Of a stretch of DNA of 64,000 bases, positions 27,324 through 36,837 are shown piece after piece. The notes under the pieces are model-generated. The model ran no database searches. It was given only the letters and a program-made list of their open reading frames with translations, and was not told the origin of the DNA. The stretch's first letter is position 1. The number at the start of each line of letters is the position of its first letter. The stretch is from the NCBI GenBank assembly GCA_944324175.1, contig CALUVH010000009.1, forward strand, positions 1-64,000, written 5' to 3'. This DNA comes from Candidatus Gastranaerophilales bacterium (GTDB lineage: Bacteria; Cyanobacteriota; Vampirovibrionia; Gastranaerophilales; Gastranaerophilaceae). The position numbers were made by a program, and so were the translations under genes.

Positions 27324-29216
27324 ATGGGTTTTTTCGATAAAATAAAAGAGTTCAGCATAAAAATTTCCGAGGTAGAAAACAGTATCTACGGCGGAAAGAC
27401 AGATTACCTTGAAATATATGAAAGAAATTTGCAACTTGAAAAAGAAATTGAGCAAAGAACCAAAGAGCTCAACGTTGCAAATAAAAGGATTTTAACCCTT
27501 CAACATATACTAGATATGATGAATTCTGCAAAACCTTTACAAAGTGTTTTGGAAAACATAGTTAATAATATTCAAGGTGAACTCGGATACCTGCATAGCA
27601 ACATTATTAGAGTAAATTCCGACGAAAACGGTGATTACATGTCTGTTTTGGCTCAATCAAAGGATCTTGCAATTCAAAGGGTCAATAGTATAATCCACAA
27701 TCCTATGCAAAAAAGGCGACTTGCTTTCTCTTCTGATAGTTTCTATGCAGAAGCTTTACAAGACAAAAAAATTGTTCAAACGAGAAATTTTGAAAAGGCA
27801 TTAAGATCTATTCTACCTGACTTAGATGACGAAATAATAAAAGAAGCAATACAAAATAAAATGAGTAAATCACTTATAATTATTCCACTTTATACAAGGA
27901 ATAATCCTTTTGGACTATTTTGTGTTTTTTCGTCTCGCGAGGAATTATCAAAAACTGAAACAGATTTTTTGTCGACATATGCACAACAAATTGAAGTAGC
28001 AATTACAATAGCTGATTTATTTGAGACCGTCAAATCACAAGCTGTTACAGATAGTCTTACGGGCCTATACAATCGCCGATACTTTGAAGAATATCTGGCT
28101 AAAGAAGTCACACGTGCACAACGTCAAAATCAACCGTTTAGTATAATAGGTCTTGATTTGGATTTTCTTAAAAAAATTAACGATGTACACGGTCATGCAT
28201 ATGGTGACCTAGCTATAAAAACAATTGCCAATATACTCAAAAAAAATGCTCGCTCTATAGATATCGCAGCTCGTATGGGAGGAGAAGAATTTAACGTCCT
28301 GCTACCCGGGGTAGATTCTAAAGGTGCAATGATAGCTGCTGAACGTATAAGAAAAGCCATTGAATCAGAAGAAATTGAAACAATTGGTCATATAACTGCC
28401 AGCATTGGTGTAGCCTCATATCTTGAACATTCTGACAATATTGAAGAAGTTATGGAATTAACCGATCAGGCAATGTATTTGTCCAAAAGAAACGGTAGAA
28501 ATCAAGTTACACTAGCTAAACCTATTGCTGAAACAAGTTGGCAAGAAATTGCTGTCAATACATTTATTGACATTCTTACAAAACACAATATCCCAATTGA
28601 CAACAATTTATCAAATGAAATTTGTGAAAAACTCAAAAATAATACCCAAACAAAAGATGTATTATATTCTGTTGCAGATATGATAAACAGTATTTATAAC
28701 CCTTTACATTCTGAAGGCATTATGAAATCAAAAGTCTTATTAGCTGTAAGTCTTGCTAAACGATTTGATTTATCGAAAGAAGAAATAGACAACTTAAGAA
28801 TTGCAACACTTTTATATGACATAGGGAATTTAATGCTTCCAAAAGAAATTCTACTAAAACGCGGTCCACTCACAGATGTTGAACATATAAAAATGCAAGA
28901 ACATCCTCTTATTGCCGCAAGAGAAATTCTTAAGCCTATATCCTATATTCAGGATATTATTCCAATAATCGAGCATCACCACGAAAATTGGGACGGAACC
29001 GGATACCCAGGTAAAATTTCAAAAGAAGAAATTCCAATGACTTCTCAAATAATTTTAATCGTAGATGCCTACTTCGCCTTGACAGAGCAACGCCCATATA
29101 GAGCTAAACTTAGTCCTAAGGAAGCTATTGAAATAATAAAAAAAGAGTCCGGCAAAAAGTGGAATCAAGCGCTAGTACAAGAATTTGTATCATTCATCGA
29201 CCACGATTTGAGTTAG
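27324..29216 (+). CDS. Diguanylate cyclase (GGDEF) with degenerate HD-GYP domain
   Basis: 630 residues. Order: an N-terminal coiled coil (about 30-65), a GAF-like sensory region (about 70-230), a GGDEF domain (about 240-400) and an HD-GYP-related domain (about 430-625). The cyclase active site is intact: RMGGEEF (GGEEF at 319-323), with an inhibitory-site RSID at 310-313. In the HD-GYP part the usual HDIGK is LYDIGN (Y498, D499) and the early metal histidine is missing, while HHENWDGTGYP is kept. It is therefore probably a c-di-GMP synthase whose C-terminal domain binds rather than cleaves. It has no membrane segment and lies 35 bases after the glycosyltransferase. Confidence 0.92.
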   Translation: MGFFDKIKEFSIKISEVENSIYGGKTDYLEIYERNLQLEKEIEQRTKELNVANKRILTLQHILDMMNSAKPLQSVLENIVNNIQGELGYLHSNIIRVNSDENGDYMSVLAQSKDLAIQRVNSIIHNPMQKRRLAFSSDSFYAEALQDKKIVQTRNFEKALRSILPDLDDEIIKEAIQNKMSKSLIIIPLYTRNNPFGLFCVFSSREELSKTETDFLSTYAQQIEVAITIADLFETVKSQAVTDSLTGLYNRRYFEEYLAKEVTRAQRQNQPFSIIGLDLDFLKKINDVHGHAYGDLAIKTIANILKKNARSIDIAARMGGEEFNVLLPGVDSKGAMIAAERIRKAIESEEIETIGHITASIGVASYLEHSDNIEEVMELTDQAMYLSKRNGRNQVTLAKPIAETSWQEIAVNTFIDILTKHNIPIDNNLSNEICEKLKNNTQTKDVLYSVADMINSIYNPLHSEGIMKSKVLLAVSLAKRFDLSKEEIDNLRIATLLYDIGNLMLPKEILLKRGPLTDVEHIKMQEHPLIAAREILKPISYIQDIIPIIEHHHENWDGTGYPGKISKEEIPMTSQIILIVDAYFALTEQRPYRAKLSPKEAIEIIKKESGKKWNQALVQEFVSFIDHDLS

Positions 29217-29220
29217 TATC

Positions 29221-30135
29221 ATGAAAGAAAAAGATTTTATAAACACAATAAAAAAACTCCTTAACTCCAAATATATAGGCGATGATTGTGCATATTTAAA
29301 AGATCTAGGAATCGTAATTACTCAAGATAGTCTAGTGGAAGATGTACATTTTTCACGAGAATTTGCAAGCGCTTATCAAATAGGTTACAAAGCTGTAATG
29401 GTTAATATAAGTGATGTTTTAGCAAGTGGAGCTGAACCTGCATATCTGACAATTTCACTTTCTTTACCAAATGAAATTGAAAATAATTTTATAAAAGACT
29501 TCTACAAAGGAGCACAGGCTGCAAGCAATGGTGCAGAAATTGTTGGAGGAGATATCACGGGAGCCGAAAAAATTTACATCTCAGTTACCGCCATAGGAAA
29601 AACCACAGGGAGGAAAATTTCCTCTAGATCACAGGCTAAAATAGGTCAGAAAATTATTGTATCTGACATACATGGCTCAAGTGCCGCAGGATTACAAAAA
29701 CTACTTTCCGGTAAAAAAACTCTTGATAAATTTACACGAGCGCACCTTTTACCAACATCACAAATAGAGTTTTCACAAAAAATTGCACAAAATATCAAAG
29801 AAGATTATGCAATGATGGACACATCAGATGGTTTAATGGATGCGTTAATGCAAATCGCAAATTCAAGCAATGTACTTTTAAGTATTGATTTTGAAAAAAT
29901 TCCATACGATAATGAAATCAAACAGTTTGAAAACTGGGAAGATTTAATTCTATACGGTGGAGAAGATTACAAGTTAGTCGCAACCGTTCCTGATGAATGT
30001 ACATACGATTTTACAGTCATCGGTGAAGTAAAATCAGGAAGGGGAGTAGAAATAAATTATTCAGATAAGCAAATTCTATATACCCAAAAAGATATTGAAA
30101 ATAAGCTTTATAATCACTTTAAGGAGAAGTCATGA
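29221..30135 (+). CDS. thiL: Thiamine-monophosphate kinase
   Basis: 304 residues with AIR-synthase-type motifs: IGDDCAYLK near the start, ITQDSLVEDVHF, GYKAVMVNISDVLASGAEP, GGDITGAE and a later MDTSDGLMDAL and YGGEDYKL. ThiL phosphorylates thiamine monophosphate with ATP to make the cofactor thiamine diphosphate. It is four bases below the GGDEF gene, and its stop overlaps the ispD start (ATGA). No other thiamine genes are nearby. No Shine-Dalgarno sequence is clear, so coupling to the gene above is likely. Confidence 0.95.
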   Translation: MKEKDFINTIKKLLNSKYIGDDCAYLKDLGIVITQDSLVEDVHFSREFASAYQIGYKAVMVNISDVLASGAEPAYLTISLSLPNEIENNFIKDFYKGAQAASNGAEIVGGDITGAEKIYISVTAIGKTTGRKISSRSQAKIGQKIIVSDIHGSSAAGLQKLLSGKKTLDKFTRAHLLPTSQIEFSQKIAQNIKEDYAMMDTSDGLMDALMQIANSSNVLLSIDFEKIPYDNEIKQFENWEDLILYGGEDYKLVATVPDECTYDFTVIGEVKSGRGVEINYSDKQILYTQKDIENKLYNHFKEKS

Positions 30136-30782
30136 AAATTAATGCAATAATTCCTGCGGGCGGAAATTCTTCGAGATTTGGAACTAAAAACAAATTAATA
30201 GAAAAAATCAACGGTAAAGAAGTAATACGCTACACTGTTGAGATTTTTGAACAATCCAATGTTGATGAAATAATTATATGTGCTAACTCTTCAATTATGG
30301 AAGAATTAAAAGAAATTTTCAAAGACTTCAAAAAGGTAAGAATCATCAATGGCGGAGAAAACCGTCAACAGTCTGTATTTAATGGTCTTCGCGCCAGTGA
30401 ATGTGATTATGTCCTAATACATGATGCTGCCAGACCAATGATATCAATTGATATTGTAAACAGGGCTATTGAATTGGTACAAGAAAAAAAGGCTATAACT
30501 GTTGCTACAAAAACAATTGACACAATAAAAGAAGTCCAAGATGGCAAAATTATTAGAACTATTGACCGCTCAAAACTTTACAACACCCAAACTCCACAAG
30601 CTTTTGAATATGGAATGATTATGAATGCCCATCTCAAACTAATAGGACAAGATTTTACAGATGATGCAGGAATGCTCGAAAAGCTCGGTGCAACAGTATA
30701 TATACTTGATGGTAGTTACAAAAACATAAAAATAACAACCCAAAATGATATTGATATAGCTAAGATTTATCTTCAACAATAA
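30132..30782 (+). CDS. ispD: 2-C-methyl-D-erythritol 4-phosphate cytidylyltransferase
   Basis: 216 residues. The nucleotide-binding start is AIIPAGGNSSRFGTKNKL. LIHDAARPMI holds the metal-binding aspartate region, and NTQTPQAFEYGMI and FTDDAGMLEKLG are IspD hallmarks. It makes CDP-methylerythritol from CTP and MEP, the third step of the MEP isoprenoid pathway, which feeds the polyprenyl synthase at 41448-42293. Its ATG overlaps the thiL stop by ATGA. AAGGAGAAG lies before the start, inside the thiL end. It is the last gene of the plus-strand operon that starts at the ROK gene and converges on miaB. Confidence 0.95.
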   Translation: MKINAIIPAGGNSSRFGTKNKLIEKINGKEVIRYTVEIFEQSNVDEIIICANSSIMEELKEIFKDFKKVRIINGGENRQQSVFNGLRASECDYVLIHDAARPMISIDIVNRAIELVQEKKAITVATKTIDTIKEVQDGKIIRTIDRSKLYNTQTPQAFEYGMIMNAHLKLIGQDFTDDAGMLEKLGATVYILDGSYKNIKITTQNDIDIAKIYLQQ

Positions 30783-30801
30783 TAAGAGATCTACACAATT
30801 T

Positions 30802-32133
30802 CTATCTGTATATCAATTCACCATTGATGTACCAAGTCTTTGCACCTGTAATTTTTACATCAACAAATTCACCTGTAAGATCTCTATCACAAGGGATGTG
30901 AACTATTTTATTGTTTCTTGTACGCCCTGTGATAACATTCTTACCTTTATGGTTTTCAAATCCTTCAATGAGAACTTCCATTTCGCGTCCTACAAATTTT
31001 TGGTTAGATTTAAGGCAGTTGACTCTCACTTGCTCATTTAGTCGAGCAAGTCTTTCGAATTTAACATCTTCAGGGATATACCTATCCACCCACTTAGCTG
31101 CAACCGTCTTTTCTCTAGGCGAATACGCTGCAGTATTAGAATAATCTAATTCAAATTCATCAATTGCAGTAAGAGTTTCGACAAACTGTTCCTCGGTCTC
31201 TCCGGGAAATCCTGCGATGAAATCACTTGTAATAGTAACATCAGATACTTTTTCACGAACTTTTTTAACAATTTTTGCATAAGTTTCACGATCATAACGT
31301 CTATTCATAGCCTTAAGTACTGGAGAAGAACCTGACTGCATAGGAATATGAAAATATTCACAAACCTTATCTAATTCTACGACCGTATCAATTAATTCAT
31401 CCGTTATATCCGTTGGGTAAGAGGTCACAAATCTTATACGAAATTTACCTTCCAATGAATTCAAATCTCGCAAAAGTTGCGCGAGTCGATAATTTTTATC
31501 TTCAAAATCTTTACCGTAACTATCAACATTTTGTCCCAACAGAGTAATTTCCTTAAACCCTTGCGCAAGTGCATCTTTTGCTTCTTTTATAATTATTTCA
31601 GGCTCTCTTGAACGCTCGCGACCTCTTGTGTATGGGACTATACAATACGTACAAAAATTATTACATCCTTCCGTAATAGGTATCCAAGCATTAACACTTT
31701 TTACACGACTTATTTCATAATCTTTTTCTTTATCAGCTTCTGTTTTGTGAGTCTCTTCACATTCGCATACGCGTTCCCCCTGATTAATCCTTTTTATAAT
31801 ATCAGGCAGCCTGTAAATTGTATGGGTACCAAGAACAAAATCTACATAATGACAACGTTTCAAAACTCCCTCTGCTTTTTGCTGAGCAACGCAACCGCAA
31901 AAACCTATTTTTAAATCAGGTCTGTTTTTCTTCCATTTTCCCCATAACCCAATTGCACTAAATGCTTTGTCTTCGCTTAACTGCCTTATTGAGCAAGTAT
32001 TTATCATCAATAAATCAGCATTCTCAGGTATTTTTGTTTCTTCATATCCAAAATGAGAAAGCATCCCAAGCATTCTTTCTGTATCTGACTTATTCATCTG
32101 ACATCCCATTGTCTCTATATAAACTTGTTTCAT
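30802..32133 (-). CDS. miaB: tRNA-2-methylthio-N6-dimethylallyladenosine synthase
   Basis: 443 residues from the ATG at 32133. An in-frame ATG at 32145 adds four residues but has no better site. The N-terminal MTTase domain has YIETMGCQMNKSDTE, MINTCSIR and GFCGCVAQ, the three cysteines of the auxiliary iron-sulphur cluster. The radical-SAM core has EGCNNFCTYCIVPYTRG. A TRAM domain lies at the end (about 375-440). It methylthiolates i6A37 in tRNAs that read codons starting with U. The Cys-rich MGCQMN and SIRQ motifs favour MiaB over RimO and MtaB. No partner gene is near. Confidence 0.95.
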   Translation of the reverse strand: MKQVYIETMGCQMNKSDTERMLGMLSHFGYEETKIPENADLLMINTCSIRQLSEDKAFSAIGLWGKWKKNRPDLKIGFCGCVAQQKAEGVLKRCHYVDFVLGTHTIYRLPDIIKRINQGERVCECEETHKTEADKEKDYEISRVKSVNAWIPITEGCNNFCTYCIVPYTRGRERSREPEIIIKEAKDALAQGFKEITLLGQNVDSYGKDFEDKNYRLAQLLRDLNSLEGKFRIRFVTSYPTDITDELIDTVVELDKVCEYFHIPMQSGSSPVLKAMNRRYDRETYAKIVKKVREKVSDVTITSDFIAGFPGETEEQFVETLTAIDEFELDYSNTAAYSPREKTVAAKWVDRYIPEDVKFERLARLNEQVRVNCLKSNQKFVGREMEVLIEGFENHKGKNVITGRTRNNKIVHIPCDRDLTGEFVDVKITGAKTWYINGELIYR

Positions 32134-32254
32134 ATGATATCCCATTAACTATTTGAACTACTATCAACATTATAATACAAATATCGTAATATCTTGACTT
32201 TTATACATAGAAATTATATTCTAATAATATGTAGTCGGCATTAGGAGTAATGAT

Positions 32255-33928
32255 ATGGGATTAAGGAAACACAACGTTTTAACATTGCTGGAAGACAGGA
32301 CAAATAACTATTCTGAAAGAGTTGCTTTGGGAATTAAAAACCAACTTGGCTGGAGAGAATTTACTTATAAGGGTTTAAGTTTGTTATCAAAAAAAGTAGC
32401 CTGCTATCTTATGGACGAGGTAGGTGTTCAAAAAGGAGATAGCCTGGCTATTTTGTCTGAATCAAAACCTGAATTTGGTGTTGCTGTGTTTGCCTCAATT
32501 ATATCAGGTCTTACGACTGTACCATTAGATGTTAAATTAACCAAGTATGAATTAAGAAATATACTTGCGGATTGTGAACCTAAAGTCATGCTTGTATCAA
32601 TGGCTAATGTAAAGAAAGCTATTGAATTACAAAAAGAAATTCCTTCAATAAAAGAGATTTTGGTGATGGATGAACCGCCTTGTACAGCAGGCTTAAAAAG
32701 TATTTATGAATTACCGAATGAGTACGAACACAAATGGGTTATGAGAAGCTCAAAAGCAACAGCTTTTATCATTTACACCTCAGGAACAACAGGCTCTCCA
32801 AAAGGTGTAGAAATAACTTTTTCAAATATGTTTGCCCAATTGGATGATCTTAGTGAAGCCTTCGGAAGCTTTTTACCAAACCGACCTATCAACATACTTT
32901 CAATTTTACCAATGAACCATCTATTTGAAATGACAGTCGGATTTTCAACATTTATGAATTTTGGATCTTCCATTTATTACACTCAAAGTCTTAAACCTAA
33001 AGATATCTTAAGTCTTATGAGAGAAAAGCGTATTGAATTTATGATTGTAGTACCGGCGTTTTTAAAACTGCTCAAAACTGCTATAGAAAATGACATCGCA
33101 AGTAAGCCAAAACCAATAAGAACAGCTTTTAAAACAATGCTTGCAATAGCTAAATTCATTCCTTTCGATTCTGTAAAAAAATTAATGTTCAAAAGAATTC
33201 ATGCAAAATTTGGCGGTTGCTTCCTTGGTTGCATGTCCGGCGGCGCTCCGCTTGATTTGGCTGTGGGAGAATTTTTTAACCGCATCGGAATAAAAGTTTA
33301 TCAAGGCTATGGACTTTCAGAAGTTAGCCCTGTAGCTTCAGTAAATACTAAAAAAAGCTATGATCTCGCATCTGTAGGACCATTATTAAAAAGTTTCCAA
33401 GCCAAAATTGATGAAAACACAGGAGAATTACTTCTCAAAGGTCCTGCAGTAATGAAAGGATATCACAATCAACCGGAACTGACAGCAGCTGCGTTCACAG
33501 AAGATGGCTGGCTGCACACAGGTGATATCGCTGAAATTAGACGTAACGGACATTTATATATCACGGGCAGAATTAAAAATTTAATTGTACTATCTGGTGG
33601 TAAAAAAGTTTTTCCAGAAGAGGTTGAAGCTGTTTTAGAAAAAAGTCCATACTTCAACGAAGTATGTGTATTGGGAGTATCAAGAACATTCGGTGCAAAA
33701 GACGGTACCGAAGAAGTTGTAGCAGTAGTTGTGCCTTCAGACGAAATAGCACAAAAATACGATAAAGATACAATAGAAAAACTCCTTCGCGACGAAGTAA
33801 AACGTCTGTCTTTGCAGCTTACCCAATATAAACGACCTGTAAATATTGTCGTATCACACGAACCTTTACCGAGAACAGCAACAAGAAAAGTTAAACGTAA
33901 AGAAGTTAAAGAATTAGTAACAGCATAA
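32255..33928 (+). CDS. AMP-dependent acyl-CoA synthetase/ligase
   Basis: 557 residues of the ANL superfamily. Motifs in order are TAFIIYTSGTTGSPKGVE (P-loop, about 170-187), YQGYGLSEVSPVAS, GWLHTGDIAEIRRNGHLYI and GRIKNLIVLSGGKKVFPEE. The C-terminal catalytic lysine region is TRKVKRKEV. It activates a carboxylic acid, most probably a long-chain fatty acid, as acyl-AMP and then acyl-CoA or acyl-ACP. No membrane span is seen. AGGAG stands eight bases before the ATG. It could alternatively be an acyl-ACP synthetase, as in cyanobacteria, or an o-succinylbenzoate-CoA ligase relative; the exact substrate is unknown. It is monocistronic with a terminator. Confidence 0.9.
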   Translation: MGLRKHNVLTLLEDRTNNYSERVALGIKNQLGWREFTYKGLSLLSKKVACYLMDEVGVQKGDSLAILSESKPEFGVAVFASIISGLTTVPLDVKLTKYELRNILADCEPKVMLVSMANVKKAIELQKEIPSIKEILVMDEPPCTAGLKSIYELPNEYEHKWVMRSSKATAFIIYTSGTTGSPKGVEITFSNMFAQLDDLSEAFGSFLPNRPINILSILPMNHLFEMTVGFSTFMNFGSSIYYTQSLKPKDILSLMREKRIEFMIVVPAFLKLLKTAIENDIASKPKPIRTAFKTMLAIAKFIPFDSVKKLMFKRIHAKFGGCFLGCMSGGAPLDLAVGEFFNRIGIKVYQGYGLSEVSPVASVNTKKSYDLASVGPLLKSFQAKIDENTGELLLKGPAVMKGYHNQPELTAAAFTEDGWLHTGDIAEIRRNGHLYITGRIKNLIVLSGGKKVFPEEVEAVLEKSPYFNEVCVLGVSRTFGAKDGTEEVVAVVVPSDEIAQKYDKDTIEKLLRDEVKRLSLQLTQYKRPVNIVVSHEPLPRTATRKVKRKEVKELVTA

Positions 33929-33934
33929 AAAAGA

Positions 33935-33963
33935 AGTCCCGAAATTCCTCGGGACTCTTTTTT
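33935..33963. terminator. Bidirectional terminator between acyl-CoA ligase and rubrerythrin
   Basis: AGTCCCGA (33935-33942) pairs with TCGGGACT (33949-33956). A- and T-tracts are on both sides, and the genes converge here. Confidence 0.88.
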
Positions 33964-33978
33964 AAAGTTTTTTGTGTA

Positions 33979-34515
33979 CTATGAAAAATATCTTTTCAAT
34001 AGACCATCAAAACCTTTACCATGACGAGCTTCATCTTTAGCCATTTCATGAACTGTATCATGAATTGCATCATAGCCTAGTTCTTTTGCACGTTTTGCAA
34101 TAGCTAATTTGCCTTCACAAGCACCATGCTCAGCTTCAGCACGTAACTCTAGATTTTTCTTTGTTGAATCCGTTACGACTTCACCTAAAAGTTCAGCAAA
34201 TTTAGCCGCGTGTTCAGCCTCTTCAAATGCATATCTTTTATAAGCTTCTGCAACTTCTGGATAGCCTTCTCTTTCTGCTACTCTAGCCATAGCAAGGTAC
34301 ATACCAACTTCTGTACATTCACCTGTAAAGTGAGCTCTCAAACCATCCATTACTTCTTTATCTTCAACTTTTCCATCGCCTACGTTGTGTTCACAAGCGT
34401 AAACTTTTTCACCACCACCAACTTCTTTAAAAGTTGTAGCTCCGCATAAAGGACATCTTTCAGGTGCCTTGTCTGCTTCTGTTGACCAACCACATACTGT
34501 GCATACGTATTTCAT
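33979..34515 (-). CDS. rbr: Reverse rubrerythrin (rubredoxin domain first)
   Basis: 178 residues. A rubredoxin-like iron site lies at the N-terminus (YVCTVCGW and [10 protein letters not shown], four cysteines at about 5, 8, 21 and 24). The four-helix di-iron domain follows, with [39 protein letters not shown] and [10 protein letters not shown]. In classic rubrerythrin the rubredoxin is at the C-terminus. This reversed order matches the revRbr of clostridia, an NADH-linked hydrogen peroxide reductase. It protects anaerobes from oxygen and peroxide, which supports an anaerobic host. A purine-rich AAAGGCGG precedes the ATG. It is monocistronic. Confidence 0.93.
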   Translation of the reverse strand: MKYVCTVCGWSTEADKAPERCPLCGATTFKEVGGGEKVYACEHNVGDGKVEDKEVMDGLRAHFTGECTEVGMYLAMARVAEREGYPEVAEAYKRYAFEEAEHAAKFAELLGEVVTDSTKKNLELRAEAEHGACEGKLAIAKRAKELGYDAIHDTVHEMAKDEARHGKGFDGLLKRYFS

Positions 34516-34646
34516 ATCTTACCGCCTTTCTTTAGTACATGATTTATTATAAAACGAAATTTATAATTTGTAAAGTAGGAATTATTATCATTTTTAACAT
34601 TTATTTACATTTTAGTTGTGTAATTAGAATTTTTAATACATATAAC

Positions 34647-34674
34647 AAAAGCCGGTTTTGAAACCGGCTTTTTG
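34647..34674 (-). terminator. Terminator at the end of the ribosomal operon
   Basis: GCCGGTTT (34651-34658) and AAACCGGC (34661-34668) flanked by A- and T-tracts. It lies just past the rpsI stop on the minus strand. Confidence 0.9.
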
Positions 34675-34682
34675 TTTGAATA

Positions 34683-35078
34683 TTAACGTTTTGAGAATTG
34701 GAAGCGTTTTCTAGCACGTTTACGACCGTATTTTTTACGTTCTTTAACACGTGGATCACGAGTCAAAAGACCTTCCAAACGTAGAACATTTTTATATTCT
34801 TCGTTCATTTCTACCAATGCTCTTGAAATACCATGTCTGATAGCACCACATTGAGCGACAATTCCGCCACCTACTGCCTTGACTCTTACATCGTATTTTT
34901 CTTGGTTGTCAGTCAAAACTAAAGGTCTGTATACCAACATTTCGATAGCTGGTCTGTTGCCGATATAATCTTTCAATTTTTTACCGTTAACAAAAATTCT
35001 GCCTTGACCTTTAACTAACTTAACAACTGCAATAGAGGTTTTTCTACGACCAGTTGCCATAACTTCTTTATTAGCCAT
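34683..35078 (-). CDS. rpsI: 30S ribosomal protein S9
   Basis: 131 residues. Family features are ATGRRKTSIAVVKLVKGQGRI near the start (see residues 8-28), GGGIVAQCGAIRHGISRAL in the middle and the basic end KYGRKRARKRFQFSKR, whose final SKR/FSKR tail reaches the P-site tRNA. It is part of the small-subunit head. The start overlaps the rplM stop by one base (TAATG), and an AAGGAGGT site lies within the end of rplM. It is the last gene of the minus-strand operon and is followed by a strong terminator. Pairing with rplM is nearly universal. Confidence 0.98.
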   Translation of the reverse strand: MANKEVMATGRRKTSIAVVKLVKGQGRIFVNGKKLKDYIGNRPAIEMLVYRPLVLTDNQEKYDVRVKAVGGGIVAQCGAIRHGISRALVEMNEEYKNVLRLEGLLTRDPRVKERKKYGRKRARKRFQFSKR

Positions 35079-35521
35079 TAGTTATTACCTCCTTCTTTTT
35101 CAAGAACAATCGGTTTTTGAGCTGCATGCGGATGTTCAGAACCGTTATACACTTTCAATTTAGTAAATTGTTGTGCACCTAAAGTATTATGTTGCAACAT
35201 ACCTTTTACAGCTTTTTCGATTAACAATCTTGCGTCTTTTTCACGTAATTCTTTTACGCTTGCTGCCTTCAATCCACCAGGATATCCTGTGTGATGATAA
35301 TAAATTTTATCAGTTTCCTTATTACCTGATACTCGAACTTTTTCAGCGTTGATGACGATAACAAAGTCACCTGTATCAACATTCGGAGTATATTCAGGTT
35401 TGTTCTTTCCTCTTAAAATATTAGCAATTCTGGTAGCTAATCTGCCGAGAATTTCTCCATCGGCATCAATTAAATACCATTTTCTTTCTACTTCTAGAGG
35501 TTTTGCTGAATATGTTTTCAT
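35078..35521 (-). CDS. rplM: 50S ribosomal protein L13
   Basis: 147 residues. Motifs are [19 protein letters not shown], the central [32 protein letters not shown] and [10 protein letters not shown]-like [13 protein letters not shown], then [14 protein letters not shown]13 binds 23S rRNA early in large-subunit assembly. It lies 25 bases after truA, and its stop overlaps the rpsI start (TAATG). The order truA-rplM-rpsI in the same operon as rpoA is typical of cyanobacteria and many firmicutes. Length and motifs leave no real doubt. Confidence 0.98.
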   Translation of the reverse strand: MKTYSAKPLEVERKWYLIDADGEILGRLATRIANILRGKNKPEYTPNVDTGDFVIVINAEKVRVSGNKETDKIYYHHTGYPGGLKAASVKELREKDARLLIEKAVKGMLQHNTLGAQQFTKLKVYNGSEHPHAAQKPIVLEKEGGNN

Positions 35522-35546
35522 GCTTATTCTCCATTTATTTTGTTTT

Positions 35547-36314
35547 TTAGTAATCTACTTTCATTAAAGTCAATCCATATGGACTAACAGTTTGTCCCGC
35601 TTTCGTGCGGTCCTTCGCCTCGAGAACATATCTCATATGCTCACTTGACAAGTTATGCCCTTCTATCTCTAAAAGGGTTCCGACAATAGTCCTCACCATA
35701 TTGTACAAAAACCTGTTTCCTACAATATCAATAATGACTCTGTCATCGACCTTGTGGACTTCAGCCCTACTAATAATACAGACTTTGCTCGGGTTCAGCG
35801 TACCGGAGCTTTTAAAACTGGTAAAATCGTGTTCACCTAGCAAATAATCCAAAGATTCTTGCATCCTTTCGATACTTACAGGAAACTTAACACGCATCAA
35901 ATCGCCATCAAACGCGTTGTGACATTTACGATTTATAAATTCATACCTGTAATAACGTGATTTTGCTGACTTTTGAGCATGAAACGACTTATCTACCTGT
36001 CTTAAATCGGATACAGAAATGTCATTTGGCAAGATTTCATTCAATGAGTAAAGAAACTTTGAAGCAACAAATTGTTTCTCTAAATCAAAATGAACGACTT
36101 GTCCTTTTGCGTTGACCCCTCTATCCGTTCTTCCGGAAAAGACTGTCTTAATCGGTCGTATATCTGTTGCGGATTTCCCGCATATCAATGTTCGAATTGC
36201 TCGTTCAAGTTCACCTTGCACTGTCGGAATCGATATTTCTTTACCATTTTCAAATTGAATCTGACTTCCTGCATAGTTTTTTCCAATATACTGAACTTGA
36301 AGTGCATAGCGCAT
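35547..36314 (-). CDS. truA: tRNA pseudouridine(38-40) synthase TruA
   Basis: 255 residues, the usual length. The catalytic aspartate is in [18 protein letters not shown] (about residues 60-77). It begins [18 protein letters not shown], and the C-terminal half has [19 protein letters not shown] and [18 protein letters not shown]. It converts uridines 38-40 of the tRNA anticodon stem-loop to pseudouridine. It sits eight bases after rplQ within the ribosomal operon, a common position that ties tRNA modification to ribosome supply. It is missing no known active-site residue. Confidence 0.97.
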   Translation of the reverse strand: MRYALQVQYIGKNYAGSQIQFENGKEISIPTVQGELERAIRTLICGKSATDIRPIKTVFSGRTDRGVNAKGQVVHFDLEKQFVASKFLYSLNEILPNDISVSDLRQVDKSFHAQKSAKSRYYRYEFINRKCHNAFDGDLMRVKFPVSIERMQESLDYLLGEHDFTSFKSSGTLNPSKVCIISRAEVHKVDDRVIIDIVGNRFLYNMVRTIVGTLLEIEGHNLSSEHMRYVLEAKDRTKAGQTVSPYGLTLMKVDY

Positions 36315-36322
36315 GGCTTTTA

Positions 36323-36751
36323 TTACACCAACTGTATTAAAGCCATCTCGGAAGCATCACCACGTCTCGGAGGCAATCTGAAAATTCTTGTATAGCCACC
36401 ATTACGATCTGTGTATTTTTTACCGATAACTACAAACAATTTTCTTAAAACTGTTTGTGAAGCAAGCTTTTTATCAGCCTGAGGAGCTTCAAACACTTCC
36501 CCTGTAGCTAAATCAATGTAGCTTCCTGTTTCTTTGTTATAGATAAACTTTGCAGCTTGACGGATGTTATGCAAGCCACCTTTTTTTGCAAGGGTGATAA
36601 TCTCTTCAGCGTATGGACGAAGTGCTTTTGCTCTTGCCATTGTAGTTTTGATTTCACCGTGTACAAAAAGTTCAGTCGCCAATGAACGCAACAAAGCCTT
36701 TCTTTGGTCTTGTGCTTTTCCTAGCGTATGTTTTTTTGTCATGTGTCTCAT
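36323..36751 (-). CDS. rplQ: 50S ribosomal protein L17
   Basis: 142 residues. The family core is present: MRHMTKKHTLGKAQDQRKAL, LVHGEIKTTMARAKALRP-like LFVHGEIKTTMARAKALRPY, EIITLAKKGGLHNIRQAAKF, and the end GGYTRIFRLPPRRGDASEMA. L17 lies near the peptide exit tunnel. It is longer than the usual 116-130 residues because of a roughly 20-residue insertion around residues 70-90 (YNKETGSYIDLATGEVFEAP). It follows rpoA by 86 bases and precedes truA. The rpoA-rplQ pairing is universal in bacteria. Confidence 0.97.
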   Translation of the reverse strand: MRHMTKKHTLGKAQDQRKALLRSLATELFVHGEIKTTMARAKALRPYAEEIITLAKKGGLHNIRQAAKFIYNKETGSYIDLATGEVFEAPQADKKLASQTVLRKLFVVIGKKYTDRNGGYTRIFRLPPRRGDASEMALIQLV

Positions 36752-36837
36752 TTTTACTTATCCTTTATTATTTTAATTGTTATTTCTGTTTTCACACTCC
36801 TTGTCATTTTTGAGTGAACAAGAATGACAATAAGCGA

